Below, one piece after another: positions 9,113 to 20,256 of a DNA stretch of 37,490 nucleotides. The DNA is from Roseiflexus sp. (GTDB lineage Bacteria; Chloroflexota; Chloroflexia; Chloroflexales; Roseiflexaceae): assembly GCA_017743475.1 (NCBI GenBank), contig JAGHYV010000047.1, positions 1-37,490 of the forward strand, written 5' to 3'. Position 1 is the first letter of the stretch, and each line of letters begins with the position of its first letter. A program made the position numbers and the translations under genes. Below the pieces are notes generated by a model that did not search any database, was not told the origin of the DNA, and worked only from the letters and a program-made list of their open reading frames with translations.

Positions 9113-9125
9113 AAGGGAGATGACG

Positions 9126-12100
9126 ATGAGTGACTCAGCAGAACGGGCGATTGCGATTGTCGGGGTGGGCGCTATCCTTCCCGATGCCCCTAATGCGCCT
9201 GCCTTCTGGAACAATATCCTGAACAAGCGTTATAGCATTACCGAAACGCCGCCGGAACGCTGGAGCATCGCAGATTACTACGATCCCGATCCCGCTGCGC
9301 CGGATAAGACCTACTCGAAGATCGGCGGTTGGGTGCGCGGTTTTACCTTTGACTGGAAGCGCTTCAAGATACCGCCGCGCGTCGCCGCTGCAATGGACGA
9401 AGGGCAGCAGTGGGCGGTCACAATCGCTGCCGAAGCGCTTGCCGACTACGGCTACCCCGAACGTCCGCTCGATACTGATCGCACCGGCGTCATTCTGGGA
9501 ACGGCAATGGGGGGCGAGTTACACTATATCACGCACCAGCGCATCGTGTTCCCCGAATATGTCCACCTGCTCGAACGCACTGAAGCCTGGCGTCGCCTGC
9601 CCAGAGAAGTCCAGCAGGAGCTGATCGCCCAGTGGCATGCAGAACTCGACCGCAGTCTCCCGCCGGTGACCGAGGATACAATGCCCGGCGAATTGCCGAA
9701 TATCGTTTCGGGGCGTGTGGCGAATGTGCTGAACCTGCGCGGTCCGAACTTCATTACTGATGCTGCCTGTGCCTCAACGCTCGCAGCAGTCGATGCGGCA
9801 TGTGAACAACTTATCCATCACCAGTGCGACGCAGTGTTGACCGGCGGCGTAGATCGCAATATGGGCGCCAGCACGTTTGTGAAGTTCTGCAAGATCGGCG
9901 CGCTCTCCGCCACCGGTACACGACCCTTCGGCGATGGCGCTGATGGCTTTGTAATGGGTGAAGGTTCCGCTGTATTCTTGCTCAAGCGGCTCGCTGACGC
10001 TGAACGTGACGGTGACCGGATCTATGCCGTCATCCGTGGCGTTGGCGGTTCGTCCGACGGCAAGGGGAAAGGTATTACTGCGCCGAATCCGATCGGACAG
10101 ATTCTCGCTGTCGAGCGCGCCTGGCAGGACGCAGGGCTTGACCCAGCGACGGCGACACTGGTCGAGGCGCACGGTACTAGCACGCGCGTCGGCGATGTGG
10201 TGGAGGTTGAAAGTCTATCGTCCTGCTTCGGTCGGGCAGAGCGCGGCAGCATTGGGCTTGGCTCGGTGAAGAGTAATATCGGTCACCTCAAGGCAGGGGC
10301 AGGCGCGGCAGGGTTGCTGAAAGCAGTGATGGCGATTTATCACAAGATTCTGCCGCCAACCTTGAACTGCGAAAAGCCGAACCCGAACATTAATTTCAAT
10401 GCGACGCCGTTCTACCTGCTTACCGAAGCGCGCGAGTGGGAGCGCCGCGGCAACACGCCGCGACGAGCTGGCGTCAGCGCCTATGGCTTTGGCGGTACCA
10501 ACTTCCACGTTGTTCTCGAAGAGTACATTCCGGGAATGATCCGCACAGAGCCAAAGATCTATGCCAGCGCTGCCGTTTCCCAAACCAGCGCGACCGGTAG
10601 CGCGACAGCAGCAATGGGCGTCGCCCCTTCCACGGTGACAGCCAGCGCTCCACCCCCAAGTGGACCAAAGCTGCGCTCTAACAAAATGCCACTACGTGGC
10701 ATTCTGGCAATCGGGGCGCCAACGCCAAAAGCGCTGAAGGACAAGATCGATGCGATCTACCAGAAAGTCGAGGGCGGTTGGACACCGCCAGTTGCGCCAC
10801 CCGACCCAAATGAACTGGTGCAGCAGGAACGCGTGGTAATCGATTTCGGCAATTACGACGAACTGCTTGATCGCCTGAAAAAGGTGCAAAAAGCGGCCGG
10901 TTTCGATAGTCCTGCGGCCTGGAAGTCATTGCAGGCGCAGGGCATCTTCCGCGGCAGCGGTCCCAAGCCTGGCAAGATTGCCTTCCTCTTCCCCGGTCAG
11001 GGCAGCCAGTATGTCAACATGGGGCGGGAACTTCTCAGTGAGCCAGCATTCGCTGAGGTAATCAAAGAGGGTGATGCGGTGATGACGCCGATCCTGGGCA
11101 AGCCGCTCACCAGTTACATATACGTCGATGCGAATGACCCAGACGCACTCAAGAAGGCTGAGCACGATCTGATGCAGACGGCGATCACGCAACCAGCGAT
11201 GCTGATGCTCGATGCTGCGCTCTGCCGCCTGCTCAAGGAATACGGCTTCGAGCCAGATATGGTGATGGGGCACTCGCTCGGTGAGTATGCCGCGCTGAAT
11301 GCAGCTGGCGTTATGCCGTTCGCCGAGGCGCTGGAGGCGTCAGCGGCGCGCGGTGCCGAGATGAGCAAGGTGCAGGTTGATGATAATGGCTGGATGGCAG
11401 CCGTGATGGCGCCGCTTGATATCGTGCTGAGCACTCTGAATGAGATCGATGGGTATGTTATTCCCGCCAATATCAACTCGTACAACCAGGTGGTGATCGG
11501 CGGCGCCAGCAAAGCCGTCGAGCGGGCCATCGAGGTCTTCACGCAGAAAGGGTATCAGGCGCAGCGCATCCCGGTCAGCCATGCCTTCCACACTCGGATC
11601 GTTGCACCAGCGTCTGGTCCGCTGCGGAAGCAGCTCGACCGCTTCCATATCGCCCCGCCTCGCATACCACTGGTTGCGAATGTGACTGGTGAACTCTATC
11701 CAACCACGGTCGAAGAGATCAAGGATATTCTCGAAAAGCAGATCGCATCACCGGTTCAGTGGGTCAAGGGGCTTGAAACTCTCTACCGTGAGGGGGTGCG
11801 CTGCTTCGTCGAAGTCGGACCCAAGAAGGCGCTCAAGGGGTTCGTCGATGATGTGCTGGGCAACAAGCCTGATGTGGTGTCGCTGTTTACCAACCATCCG
11901 AAGACTGGTACGCTTCAGAGTTTCAATCAGGCGCTCTGCGGTCTCTACGCAGCGGGGTATGGTCTCGTCGATGAAACGATTAACACCCGCCAGGATGGCG
12001 CAGCACAGAGTGGCGCAACGGTCGGTACAACGGCTGCGTCTGCTGCTGTACCATCCGTTGCCGGTGCATCCGCATCGGTCGTCAGTGCATCCGCGCCGGC

Positions 12101-15100
12101 ACCTGAGCCGGTCGTCAGTGCATCCGCACCCGCACCCGCATCGGTCGTCAGTGCATCCGCACCCGCATCCGCACCGGTCGTCAGTGCACCCGCGCCAACA
12201 CCCACGCCAGTTGTCAGCGCACCGGCGCGATCAACCATCGAAGAGGCAAACATGGTTAACGGCATACCGATCGAGACGCTGGGGAAACTTCTCGTACAGG
12301 CGCTCCAGGGTGCGCAAGCCGTGCATCCCGCAACACCCGGCGCTTCGGTATACGACCGCAACCTGCCGCCAGCCGGGTCGGTCGTCATCTCAGGCACAGG
12401 TCTAGGGCTGCCCGGTGCCGAGAAACCGGTGATGGACGAGCAGAATGCGTTGCGCATCCTGCACGGCGAGCAGTTCATCGACCTGATCCCGGAGCGTTTC
12501 CGCCGTCAGATGCTGGCGCGTAATATTACGCGCGTCGTCAAGAGTGAGGACGGTAGCGGCAGTTTTGAGACACTTACCGAACCCGATGAAGTTATTCGCC
12601 TCGCCGGACGCCCCGGATCATTCAATCTCAGTGAAGAGTATGGTGTGCCTGCTAAACTTGTCGAAGCGTTCGACTCGACGACCCAACTGGCGATGGCTGC
12701 CGGTCTCGATGCGCTGCGCGAAGCGGGCATTCCACTGGTGCAGACCTACCGCCGAACAACCACTGGGAAAGACCTGCCGGATCGCTGGATGCTACCGGAA
12801 GCGCTGCGTGATGAAACCGGCGTGATCTTTGCATCGGCGTTCCCGGGTCTGGATCGGGTTGCAGAAGAGTTCGAGCGGTACTACACCTACGAACACCGCC
12901 GCGAACAACTGGAGATGCTGGAAGCGCTCCGCCAGACAACGACCGACCCCACAACATTAAGCGAAATCGTTCGGCGTATCGGTGAACTGCGTAGCCTACT
13001 GGAACGCGAGCCGTATGTCTTCGACCGGCGGTTCCTCTTCCGCATTCTGGCGATGGGACATAGCCAGTTCGCTGAATACATCGGCGCACGAGGTCCGAAC
13101 ACGCACGTCAACGCCGCCTGCGCCGCAACTACCCAGGCGATTGCCATAGCAGAAGACTGGATCCGCTCTGGGCGTTGCCGTCGCGTGCTGGTGATTGCTG
13201 CTGACAATGTGACCAGCGACCATCTGCTGGGATGGATTGGCGCAGGCTTCCTGGCAACTGGTGCAGCAGCGACTGATGACCGGGTCGAAGATGCGGCGCT
13301 CCCCTTCGACCGTCGGCGCCATGGCATGATCCTGGGAATGGGTGCCTGTGCGCTGGTGATCGAAAGCGAAGATGCGGTGCGCGAACGCGGTATGCGTGGC
13401 ATTGTCGAGGTGCTCAGCACAGAAACGGCGAACAGTGCCTTCCACGGCACACGCCTCGATGTTGAGCACATTGCCAGTGTGATGAATAGCCTGATGACCG
13501 CTGCCGAACGCCGCTTCGGTATCGACCGTCGAACGATTGCACCGCATCTCGTCTTCGTCTCGCATGAGACGTATACCCCGGCGCGTGGCGGTAGTGCGTC
13601 AGCAGAAGTGGTCGCACTCCGCAGGACGTTCGGCGAGGCGGCAAATCAGGTGATCGTTGCCAATACCAAAGGCTTCACCGGACACCCGATGGGGGTCGGC
13701 ATTGAAGATGTCATCGCGGTCAAGATTCTTGAACATGGCATTGTGCCGCCGGTTCCGAACTATAAGGAGGTCGATCCCGATCTGGGCACGCTGAACCTGA
13801 GCCGTGGCGGACGCTACCCGGTTCAGTATGCGCTGCATCTGGCGGCTGGCTTTGGCTCGCAGATTGCGATGACGTTGCTACGCCGCATTCCTGGAAGCAT
13901 TGATCGGATCGATAACCGTGCACGCTACGATTACTGGCTCGATCAGGTGAGCGGGTACGATCGTGCTGAAACGGAAGTAGTGAAGCGTGTGTTGCGCATT
14001 AAGGCGCAAGGTGCGCCAGCGCGCCGTCCTGCGCCCAGTACGTGGCAGCCTGGTACGGGTCCGACGCTGCGTGCGGCCGCACCGGGTGACGGTATGACCA
14101 TTGCTCTGGCCACGATCCAGTACGCACCCGCGCCTCAACCCACGCCGGTCACGCCACCTCCCCCGCCGAAGCCAGTTGAGCCGCCTGCGCCGGTTGCTCC
14201 CACTCCAATCAACGGCAAAACGGTCGAGACGGCGCCGGTCACACCACCACCTTCGGCTCCTGAACCAGTCGCGACACCGCCGGTTGCGCCTACGCCGGTT
14301 GCGCCTGCATCCGTGACGGTTGCGCCTGCGCCTGCACCAGTTGCCGCTGCACCCGCAATGGATGGGGTGACAGCAAAAGTGTTACAGATCGTGGCGGAGA
14401 AGACCGGCTACCCGCCGGAGATGCTTGACCTCGATCTCGACCTGGAAGCCGACCTGGGGATTGATACCGTCAAGCAGGCGGAAACGTTTGTTGCAGTGCG
14501 TGAAGCATTCGGCATCCCGCAGGTCGAAAATCTGCGACTGCGTGACTTCCCGACCCTGCGCGATGTAGTTAACTTCGTTTACAAGCAGAAACCAGAACTC
14601 AAATCTTCCGCGCCAACTGTCGCCGCACCCGCTGCTGCGGTTGCTGCACCATCTGCACCAGCGCCTGCGGTTGCCCCCGCTCCGACACCGGAGCCCGCAC
14701 CCGCAGCAGCACCAGCAGTTGATCCGGTTGCTACGAAGGTGCTGGCGGTCGTGGCGGAGAAGACTGGCTACCCGCCGGAGATGCTTGACCTCGACCTCGA
14801 CCTGGAAGCCGACCTGGGGGTTGATACCGTCAAGCAGGCGGAAACCTTCGCCGCCATCCGCGAAGCGTTCGGCATCGAGCGGATCGAGAACCTGAAACTG
14901 CGCGACTATCCGACCCTGCGCCACGTCATCAACTTCGTCTATGAGCGCCGACCCGACCTCAAGCCGACTGCTGCGCCGACGCCTGAACCGGCAGCTCCGC
15001 CCGCAGCGGTTGCTGCACCAACGCCTGTCCCTGCGACAGCAACAGCGGTTGCAGCAGACCCTGTCACTGAGAAGGTGCTGGCAGTCGTGGCGGAGAAGAC

Positions 15101-17873
15101 CGGCTATCCGACGGAGATGCTCGACCTCGACCTCGACCTGGAAGCCGACCTGGGGGTTGATACCGTCAAGCAGGCGGAAACCTTCGCCGCCATCCGCGAA
15201 GCGTTCGGCATCGAGCGGATCGAGAACCTGAAACTGCGCGACTATCCGACCCTGCGCCACGTCATCAACTTCGTCTATGAGCGCCGACCCGACCTCAAGC
15301 CGACGGGAGAGGCGTCAGCGACTCCGGTTGCACCGGTGGCTGATCCTTCCACACCGACCACTCCTGCACCCACAGCCCGACCAACCGTGACGCTCGTTCC
15401 GGTCGAGAACGCCGATATGGTTCCGCGTCGCGTCGTCGTTCCGGCGCTGCGCCCGCCTATCGAACTGTGCAAGCCAACCGGCGTTGTCCTCGACGGCAAC
15501 ACACGCGTCGTTGTGATGATGGACCGTGGCGGCGTCGGCAAGGCGTTGCTCAACCGGCTGGAGAAGCGTGGCGTCGGCACGCTGGTGTTCGACGAACCAC
15601 CATCCGCCGAAGCGCTCGAACAGCAACTCAAAGGCTGGCTGGCAGAAGGACCGATCCACGGCGTCTACTGGCTGCCAGCGCTCGACGTCGAACCGGCAAT
15701 TGAAGACATGGACCTGGCGGCGTGGCGCGAGCATAACCGGGTGCGTGTCAAGAACCTCTACCTGACCTTGCGCACACTGTATGACACGCTTGTCGGACCC
15801 GGCACATTCCTGGTTTCGGCAACGCGGCTCGGCGGTCTGCACGGCTACGGACCGGAGGGCGCCAGCGCACCTCTCGGCGGCGCCGTTGTCGGATGCACCA
15901 AGTCATACAAGCGCGAACGGCAGAACATTCTGGTCAAGGCGGTTGACTTCGAACCGGGTCGCAAGACAGCGGAACCAGCAGACCTGCTGATCGCCGAGAC
16001 CCTCTTCGATCCTGGTGTTGTCGAAGTTGGCTACCGTGACGGTTTGCGCTACACGGTTACCTTCGAGGAGCGCCCAGCAGTCGATGGCACCCCAGGGATG
16101 TATCTCGGCAAAGATACCGTTTTCTTTGTCACTGGTGCTGCTGGCGGCATCACATCGGCTATCATTGCCGACCTCGCAGCAGCGTCGGGCGGTGTCTTCT
16201 ACCTGCTCGATTTGACGCCGAAGCCAGACCCGGACGATCCCAACATTGCGCTGTTCCGCCAGGACAAAGAGGCGCTCAAGCGCAAGTTGATCGACGACTT
16301 CCGCGCAGCCGGCGAGCGACCGACACCTGTCATGATTGATCGCAAGATCCTGGCGATCGAGCGCGAAGAGGCGGCATTGCGCGCTATCGAGGCAGTCCAG
16401 GCTGCAGGCGGTACGGCGCACTACTTCAGCGTCAACCTGCTCGACGGTCCCGGCGTTGCTGCGGTCATTGCCGACGTGCGCGAGCGCTATGGGCGGATCG
16501 ACGTCCTGCTGCACGCTGGAGGGATTGAAATCTCCAAGGCGCTGCCAGACAAAGAGCCGAAGGAGTTCGATCTGGTGTTCGACATCAAAGCAGACGGCTA
16601 CTTCAGCATCCTGAATGCGGCAAAGGGTATGCCGATCGGCGCTGTGGTGGTGTTCAGTTCAGTCGCCGGTCGCTTCGGCAACAGTGGTCAGTCCGACTAC
16701 TCATCCGCCAATGACCTGCTCTGCAAGGTGACAAGCAGCATGCGCTCGTGGCGACCGGAGACGCGCGGCATCGCCATCGACTGGACTGCGTGGGGCGGCA
16801 TCGGTATGGCAACCCGCGGATCCATTCCGAAGATCATGGAAATGGCTGGCATCGACATGCTGCCACCGGAAGCCGGTATTCCAACAATCCGCCGCGAACT
16901 GACGCAGAGCGCCTTCCGCGGCGAAATCGTCGTCGGGCAGCGACTCGGTATCCTGGGGGCGGAGTTCGACGAGACTGGCGGACTTGACCTGTCAAAGGTT
17001 GACACCAGCGGTCGCCTGATGATCGGGTCGGTCAAAGCCTTCAAACTGTACGGCGGTATCGAGGTGGAGACGACCTTTGATCCGAAGGAGCAACCATTCC
17101 TCTACGATCATCAGATCGAGGGAGTGCCGGTACTGCCAGGCGTGATGGGAACCGAAGCGTTTGCCGAACTAGCAACCCTCCTCACGCCAGGCTTCTGCAT
17201 CGCCTCGATCAGCGAGCAGTTCAGCAGCCCGTTCAAGTTCCACCGCGGTCAACCGCGCACGCTCTATCTGAGTGCGACGATCCATCCCACGGGTCATGGA
17301 ATGCTAGTGGCGAAGACGACGTTGCGCGGTATGGTGCAACCGCGCCCTGATATGCCGCCGCGCTTCGACACCCACTTCGTTGGTGAGGTGTACCTCACGA
17401 CAGCGCCGGTTGAGGGACGGACAATCGACTTCACGCCGCCGTCCGTCGAAGCACTCGACATTGACCGTGAACGTATCTACCGGGTCTACTTCCATGGTCC
17501 GGCGTACCAGGTGATAGAGCGCGTCGGCGTAGTGGGCGATCAGGCAGTAGCGTTGATGACGGACGGATTACCGCCAAACAGCGCGCCAGACATGCCGATG
17601 CTGACTGCGCCGCGGTTGATCGAACTCTGCTTCCAGACGGCTGGCATGTGGGAAATGGTGACGCACCGGGCAATGGCGCTGCCAGCCGCCATCGAGAGCG
17701 TCATCATCTACCGGCAGCCGGAGAGTGCGGAAGGGCGACGCCTCTACGCACTTGTCACAGCCATCGAGAACGGATCATCGTATGATGCGCACGTAGTCGA
17801 TACTGACGGCAACGTGTATGTCGAACTGCGCGGCTATCGCACGGTGCGATTGCCGGGCGAGGTAAATGTGTAA
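9126..17873 (+). CDS. multidomain iterative fatty acid/polyketide synthase, PUFA-synthase-like: KS-AT-KS-ACP3-KR-DH
   Basis: A 2915-residue megasynthase. KS1 (about 1-470) has Cys215 in DAACAST, His349 in EAHGTST and His387 in SNIGHLK. AT (about 610-925) has GQGSQY, Ser717 in GHSLGEY and SHAFHT, the malonyl-type signature. A 33-bp-repeat Ala/Ser/Pro/Val linker leads to KS2 (about 1085-1590) with Cys1332, His1480 and His1520 and a helical insert near 1247-1300. Three ACPs follow (about 1746-1821, 1866-1945, 1977-2058), each with LGxDTVKQAE, so Thr1781, Thr1901 and Thr2013 stand where the pantetheine Ser should be. KR (about 2091-2628) has VTGAAGGI, Ser2512 and Tyr2525. A double-hotdog DH (2631-2915) has His2662 in [11 protein letters not shown] and Glu2833 instead of the usual Asp. 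There is no ER or thioesterase. ATG 9126 has AGGGAG 6 bases upstream. The KS1, AT and KR style is closest to PfaA-type synthases. Confidence 0.93.
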   Translation: MSDSAERAIAIVGVGAILPDAPNAPAFWNNILNKRYSITETPPERWSIADYYDPDPAAPDKTYSKIGGWVRGFTFDWKRFKIPPRVAAAMDEGQQWAVTIAAEALADYGYPERPLDTDRTGVILGTAMGGELHYITHQRIVFPEYVHLLERTEAWRRLPREVQQELIAQWHAELDRSLPPVTEDTMPGELPNIVSGRVANVLNLRGPNFITDAACASTLAAVDAACEQLIHHQCDAVLTGGVDRNMGASTFVKFCKIGALSATGTRPFGDGADGFVMGEGSAVFLLKRLADAERDGDRIYAVIRGVGGSSDGKGKGITAPNPIGQILAVERAWQDAGLDPATATLVEAHGTSTRVGDVVEVESLSSCFGRAERGSIGLGSVKSNIGHLKAGAGAAGLLKAVMAIYHKILPPTLNCEKPNPNINFNATPFYLLTEAREWERRGNTPRRAGVSAYGFGGTNFHVVLEEYIPGMIRTEPKIYASAAVSQTSATGSATAAMGVAPSTVTASAPPPSGPKLRSNKMPLRGILAIGAPTPKALKDKIDAIYQKVEGGWTPPVAPPDPNELVQQERVVIDFGNYDELLDRLKKVQKAAGFDSPAAWKSLQAQGIFRGSGPKPGKIAFLFPGQGSQYVNMGRELLSEPAFAEVIKEGDAVMTPILGKPLTSYIYVDANDPDALKKAEHDLMQTAITQPAMLMLDAALCRLLKEYGFEPDMVMGHSLGEYAALNAAGVMPFAEALEASAARGAEMSKVQVDDNGWMAAVMAPLDIVLSTLNEIDGYVIPANINSYNQVVIGGASKAVERAIEVFTQKGYQAQRIPVSHAFHTRIVAPASGPLRKQLDRFHIAPPRIPLVANVTGELYPTTVEEIKDILEKQIASPVQWVKGLETLYREGVRCFVEVGPKKALKGFVDDVLGNKPDVVSLFTNHPKTGTLQSFNQALCGLYAAGYGLVDETINTRQDGAAQSGATVGTTAASAAVPSVAGASASVVSASAPAPEPVVSASAPAPASVVSASAPASAPVVSAPAPTPTPVVSAPARSTIEEANMVNGIPIETLGKLLVQALQGAQAVHPATPGASVYDRNLPPAGSVVISGTGLGLPGAEKPVMDEQNALRILHGEQFIDLIPERFRRQMLARNITRVVKSEDGSGSFETLTEPDEVIRLAGRPGSFNLSEEYGVPAKLVEAFDSTTQLAMAAGLDALREAGIPLVQTYRRTTTGKDLPDRWMLPEALRDETGVIFASAFPGLDRVAEEFERYYTYEHRREQLEMLEALRQTTTDPTTLSEIVRRIGELRSLLEREPYVFDRRFLFRILAMGHSQFAEYIGARGPNTHVNAACAATTQAIAIAEDWIRSGRCRRVLVIAADNVTSDHLLGWIGAGFLATGAAATDDRVEDAALPFDRRRHGMILGMGACALVIESEDAVRERGMRGIVEVLSTETANSAFHGTRLDVEHIASVMNSLMTAAERRFGIDRRTIAPHLVFVSHETYTPARGGSASAEVVALRRTFGEAANQVIVANTKGFTGHPMGVGIEDVIAVKILEHGIVPPVPNYKEVDPDLGTLNLSRGGRYPVQYALHLAAGFGSQIAMTLLRRIPGSIDRIDNRARYDYWLDQVSGYDRAETEVVKRVLRIKAQGAPARRPAPSTWQPGTGPTLRAAAPGDGMTIALATIQYAPAPQPTPVTPPPPPKPVEPPAPVAPTPINGKTVETAPVTPPPSAPEPVATPPVAPTPVAPASVTVAPAPAPVAAAPAMDGVTAKVLQIVAEKTGYPPEMLDLDLDLEADLGIDTVKQAETFVAVREAFGIPQVENLRLRDFPTLRDVVNFVYKQKPELKSSAPTVAAPAAAVAAPSAPAPAVAPAPTPEPAPAAAPAVDPVATKVLAVVAEKTGYPPEMLDLDLDLEADLGVDTVKQAETFAAIREAFGIERIENLKLRDYPTLRHVINFVYERRPDLKPTAAPTPEPAAPPAAVAAPTPVPATATAVAADPVTEKVLAVVAEKTGYPTEMLDLDLDLEADLGVDTVKQAETFAAIREAFGIERIENLKLRDYPTLRHVINFVYERRPDLKPTGEASATPVAPVADPSTPTTPAPTARPTVTLVPVENADMVPRRVVVPALRPPIELCKPTGVVLDGNTRVVVMMDRGGVGKALLNRLEKRGVGTLVFDEPPSAEALEQQLKGWLAEGPIHGVYWLPALDVEPAIEDMDLAAWREHNRVRVKNLYLTLRTLYDTLVGPGTFLVSATRLGGLHGYGPEGASAPLGGAVVGCTKSYKRERQNILVKAVDFEPGRKTAEPADLLIAETLFDPGVVEVGYRDGLRYTVTFEERPAVDGTPGMYLGKDTVFFVTGAAGGITSAIIADLAAASGGVFYLLDLTPKPDPDDPNIALFRQDKEALKRKLIDDFRAAGERPTPVMIDRKILAIEREEAALRAIEAVQAAGGTAHYFSVNLLDGPGVAAVIADVRERYGRIDVLLHAGGIEISKALPDKEPKEFDLVFDIKADGYFSILNAAKGMPIGAVVVFSSVAGRFGNSGQSDYSSANDLLCKVTSSMRSWRPETRGIAIDWTAWGGIGMATRGSIPKIMEMAGIDMLPPEAGIPTIRRELTQSAFRGEIVVGQRLGILGAEFDETGGLDLSKVDTSGRLMIGSVKAFKLYGGIEVETTFDPKEQPFLYDHQIEGVPVLPGVMGTEAFAELATLLTPGFCIASISEQFSSPFKFHRGQPRTLYLSATIHPTGHGMLVAKTTLRGMVQPRPDMPPRFDTHFVGEVYLTTAPVEGRTIDFTPPSVEALDIDRERIYRVYFHGPAYQVIERVGVVGDQAVALMTDGLPPNSAPDMPMLTAPRLIELCFQTAGMWEMVTHRAMALPAAIESVIIYRQPESAEGRRLYALVTAIENGSSYDAHVVDTDGNVYVELRGYRTVRLPGEVNV
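12078..12242 (+). repeat. 33-bp minisatellite in the synthase linker, five units
   Basis: Five consecutive units start at 12078, 12111, 12144, 12177 and 12210, each opening with GTCGTCAGTGC or a close variant. Each unit encodes 11 residues of the form [11 protein letters not shown]. The array sits between AT and KS2 and forms a flexible linker; its copy number could vary between strains. Confidence 0.9.
14787..15304 (+). repeat. 182-bp identical segments in ACP2 and ACP3
   Basis: Bases 14787-14968 and 15123-15304 read identically, covering the carrier-domain core through the last helix. The linkers around them and ACP1 differ more. This points to recent tandem duplication or gene conversion between the two carrier domains. 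Confidence 0.88.
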
Positions 17874-17884
17874 TCTCACCGTAT

Positions 17885-17926
17885 GCGGGGCGTCGGGTAT
17901 GCTCTCCGCCGATCCTGATGCCCCGC
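17885..17926 (+). promoter_or_regulatory. strong intercistronic hairpin between synthase and PPTase genes
   Basis: A 13-bp stem with two G-T pairs (GCGGGGCGTCGGG / CCTGATGCCCCGC) and a 16-base loop fills most of the 69-bp gap. No T-run follows, so it is more likely an mRNA stability or partial-attenuation element than a full terminator. Confidence 0.5.
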
Positions 17927-17942
17927 TTCACAGGACTACTCC

Positions 17943-18704
17943 ATGGTATACTGGCTGATCCAGACGCTCGCCGATCATCCTGCCCTCGCCTGTGCTGAAG
18001 CTCCGGAAGGGATGCTCAGCATAGGCGAGCAGGTGCGCTTCCAGTTGCTAAAACACGCAAAGCGCCGCCGCGACTGGTTGCTAGGCCGCTGGACGGCAAA
18101 GCGTCTGACAGCACAGTATATCGAGACAATCACCGGGCGGCGACCCGCATTGAGCGATATCGTGATCACCACTGATCCAGACGGCGCACCTCGTCTGCAC
18201 AGTCGAAATGGATACGCCTTCATTAATCAGCTGGCGATCTCGATCAGCCACAGTCACGGGTATGCTTTTTGTGCGCTGACAGACGTTCCGGGGTACCGTC
18301 CAGGCGTCGACATCGAATATATTGAGCAGCGTCATCCCGCATTCGTAAGTGATTTCTTTACCGACGCAGAGATCGAGCGCGTGCATCGAACACCGCCATT
18401 GGCGCAACCTTTATTGACGACAGCGATCTGGAGCGCCAAGGAAGCTGTCCTCAAGTCGATCCGTCGCGGGTTGACGGTGGACACGCGCTGCATTGTCTGT
18501 CTGCCTGAAGAGCCTGTGGCAGATGGATGGTCGCCGGTGACGGTGATGTGCTCCCCTGAACTGAACGCAACCGTTCGCTGCGTTTGGTGGCGACAGATCG
18601 GCAGGTTTGTGCTCACCCTGGCGACCGCAGACAGCGAACAGACGACCCACGTCACCGTTCCGATTGTAGAAGTGCAACGGATCGGAGATGGAGTTTCACC
18701 ATGA
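17943..18704 (+). CDS. 4'-phosphopantetheinyl transferase, Sfp type
   Basis: A 253-residue enzyme of the Sfp/EntD family, which moves phosphopantetheine from CoA onto carrier proteins. The three family motifs are present: SISHSHGYAF (100-109), GVDIEYIE with the Mg2+-binding Asp123 (121-128), and WSAKEAVLK (163-171). The length matches the two-lobed pseudo-dimer form that serves polyketide and secondary-lipid synthases rather than the short AcpS form. It lies directly downstream of the synthase, so the three ACPs are its likely targets even though they show Thr at the attachment site. Its TGA overlaps the ATG of the carboxyltransferase gene (ATGA), which implies translational coupling. Confidence 0.93.
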   Translation: MVYWLIQTLADHPALACAEAPEGMLSIGEQVRFQLLKHAKRRRDWLLGRWTAKRLTAQYIETITGRRPALSDIVITTDPDGAPRLHSRNGYAFINQLAISISHSHGYAFCALTDVPGYRPGVDIEYIEQRHPAFVSDFFTDAEIERVHRTPPLAQPLLTTAIWSAKEAVLKSIRRGLTVDTRCIVCLPEEPVADGWSPVTVMCSPELNATVRCVWWRQIGRFVLTLATADSEQTTHVTVPIVEVQRIGDGVSP

Positions 18705-20245
18705 CGAGTATGCAGGAATACATCGAGAAACTGCGCCAGCGCAAGGCGATTGCTCGCGGAACAGTGCAGGACGTTGAAGCGCAGCACAAGAAAGGGCGTC
18801 TGACTGCGCGCGAGCGGATCGACCTGCTCTTCGACCCGGGCACGTTCGAGGAGATCGACACGCTCGTGCTCCCGCGCTACGACGTGTACCCAGGTGGGAA
18901 GCGTTCTCGCTATGGCGATGGCGTTGTAACCGGCTTCGGATTGATCAATGGTCGCCGCGCATTTGTAGCAGCACAGGACGCCTCGGTGATGGGTGGCTCG
19001 CTTGGCGAAATGCATGCCAACAAAATCGTCAAGGTGATGCACATGGCTTTGAAGTACGGCTGCCCTTTCATCGCCATCAACGACTCCGGCGGAGCGCGGA
19101 TCCAAGAGGGCGTCGATAGCCTGAGCGGGTATGCGCGTATCTTCGACGCAAACTGCGAAGCGTCGGGCGTCATTCCGCAACTTTCGCTGATCATGGGACC
19201 GTGCGCTGGCGGCGCAGTTTATTCACCGGCACTGACCGATTTCATTTTCATGACCGAAAACGCCTACATGTTCATCACCGGTCCTGATGTCGTGCGGGCA
19301 GTGATGCAGGAAGAGGTCACGCAAGAGCAACTCGGCGGAGGGCGGGTGCATGCTGAGGAAAGCGGCGTCAGCCACTTCCTGGCGCGCGATGATCAGGAAT
19401 GCCTGGCGATGGCGCGCGAACTGCTCAGTTACCTGCCGCTCAACAATCAGGACGACCCACCGTATGTGCGTCCGGTGGACGACCCGGAGCGACGCTGCCC
19501 GGAACTGGAAGAGATCGTTCCAGTCGATCCCTCCAAACCTTACGATGTCCGCAAGGTGATTACCAGCATTCTTGATGATGGACGCTTCTTCGAGGTACAC
19601 GCCCTCTGGGCGCAGAATATGGTCGTCGGATTTGGTCGACTCAACGGCTATGTCGTGGGGATCGTCGCCAACCAACCAATGGTGCTCGCCGGTTGCATCG
19701 ACATTAAAGCGTCAATCAAGGCAGCACACTTTATTCGCATTTGCGATGCATACAATATTCCGATCATCACATTGCAGGATGTTCCCGGCTTTCTGCCCGG
19801 CACCAATCAGGAATACGGCGGCATCATTCGCAATGGCGCGCGGATGATCTACGCCTATTCCGAAGCGGTCGTCCCCAAACTGATGATCATTCTGCGCAAG
19901 AGTTACGGTGGCGCCTACTGTGTGATGAGCAGCAAAGGGTTGCGTGGCGACCTGTTGTACGCCTGGCCCAACGCTGAACTTGCGGTGATGGGTGCTGAAG
20001 GAGCGGTCAACATCCTGTACCGTAACGAGGTAAAGAATGCGCCTGACCCGGAGGCAAAGCGGCGAGAACTGGTCGAAGAGTACCAGGAGCGGTTCAACAA
20101 CCCATATGTCGCCGCCGCGCGCGGGTTGATCGACGATGTCATCGAGCCGCGCGATTCGCGGCGAGTGCTGATCAAGGCGCTGGAAGTCACCCTGTCGAAG
20201 CGTGAGCGGCACGTGCCGCGGAAGCACGGCGTCTCGCCGTCCTGA
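18701..20245 (+). CDS. acyl-CoA carboxylase, carboxyltransferase (beta) subunit
   Basis: A 514-residue biotin-dependent carboxyltransferase of the PccB/AccD type with two crotonase-like halves. Marks include KKGRLTARERIDLLFDPGTF, MGGSLGEMHANKI, INDSGGARIQEGVDSL, MGPCAGGAVYSPAL in the first half and QDVPGFLPGTNQEYGGIIR and YGGAYCVMSSK in the second. It transfers carboxylate from carboxybiotin to acetyl-, propionyl- or longer acyl-CoA. The residue after GGAY is Cys407; propionyl-specific enzymes usually have Asp there, so acetyl or another acyl group is possible. The ATG at 18701 overlaps the transferase stop, and GGAG lies about 8 bases upstream. With the next two genes it forms a full carboxylase, presumably feeding the synthase. 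Confidence 0.94.
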   Translation: MTSMQEYIEKLRQRKAIARGTVQDVEAQHKKGRLTARERIDLLFDPGTFEEIDTLVLPRYDVYPGGKRSRYGDGVVTGFGLINGRRAFVAAQDASVMGGSLGEMHANKIVKVMHMALKYGCPFIAINDSGGARIQEGVDSLSGYARIFDANCEASGVIPQLSLIMGPCAGGAVYSPALTDFIFMTENAYMFITGPDVVRAVMQEEVTQEQLGGGRVHAEESGVSHFLARDDQECLAMARELLSYLPLNNQDDPPYVRPVDDPERRCPELEEIVPVDPSKPYDVRKVITSILDDGRFFEVHALWAQNMVVGFGRLNGYVVGIVANQPMVLAGCIDIKASIKAAHFIRICDAYNIPIITLQDVPGFLPGTNQEYGGIIRNGARMIYAYSEAVVPKLMIILRKSYGGAYCVMSSKGLRGDLLYAWPNAELAVMGAEGAVNILYRNEVKNAPDPEAKRRELVEEYQERFNNPYVAAARGLIDDVIEPRDSRRVLIKALEVTLSKRERHVPRKHGVSPS

Positions 20246-20256
20246 GAGGTAGTATC

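Noticed and set aside
8982-9125. Longer N-terminus for the synthase
   Set aside because: It would overlap the dehydrogenase gene and lacks KS-like sequence; the ATG at 9126 has AGGGAG at 6 bases and begins the KS fold.
12078-12242. CRISPR-like array
   Set aside because: The 33-bp units are contiguous with no unique spacers and lie in frame within the synthase; they encode a linker.
14382-15260. 292-codon minus-strand frame across the ACP repeats
   Set aside because: It is antisense to the three carrier domains; its internal repetition only mirrors theirs.
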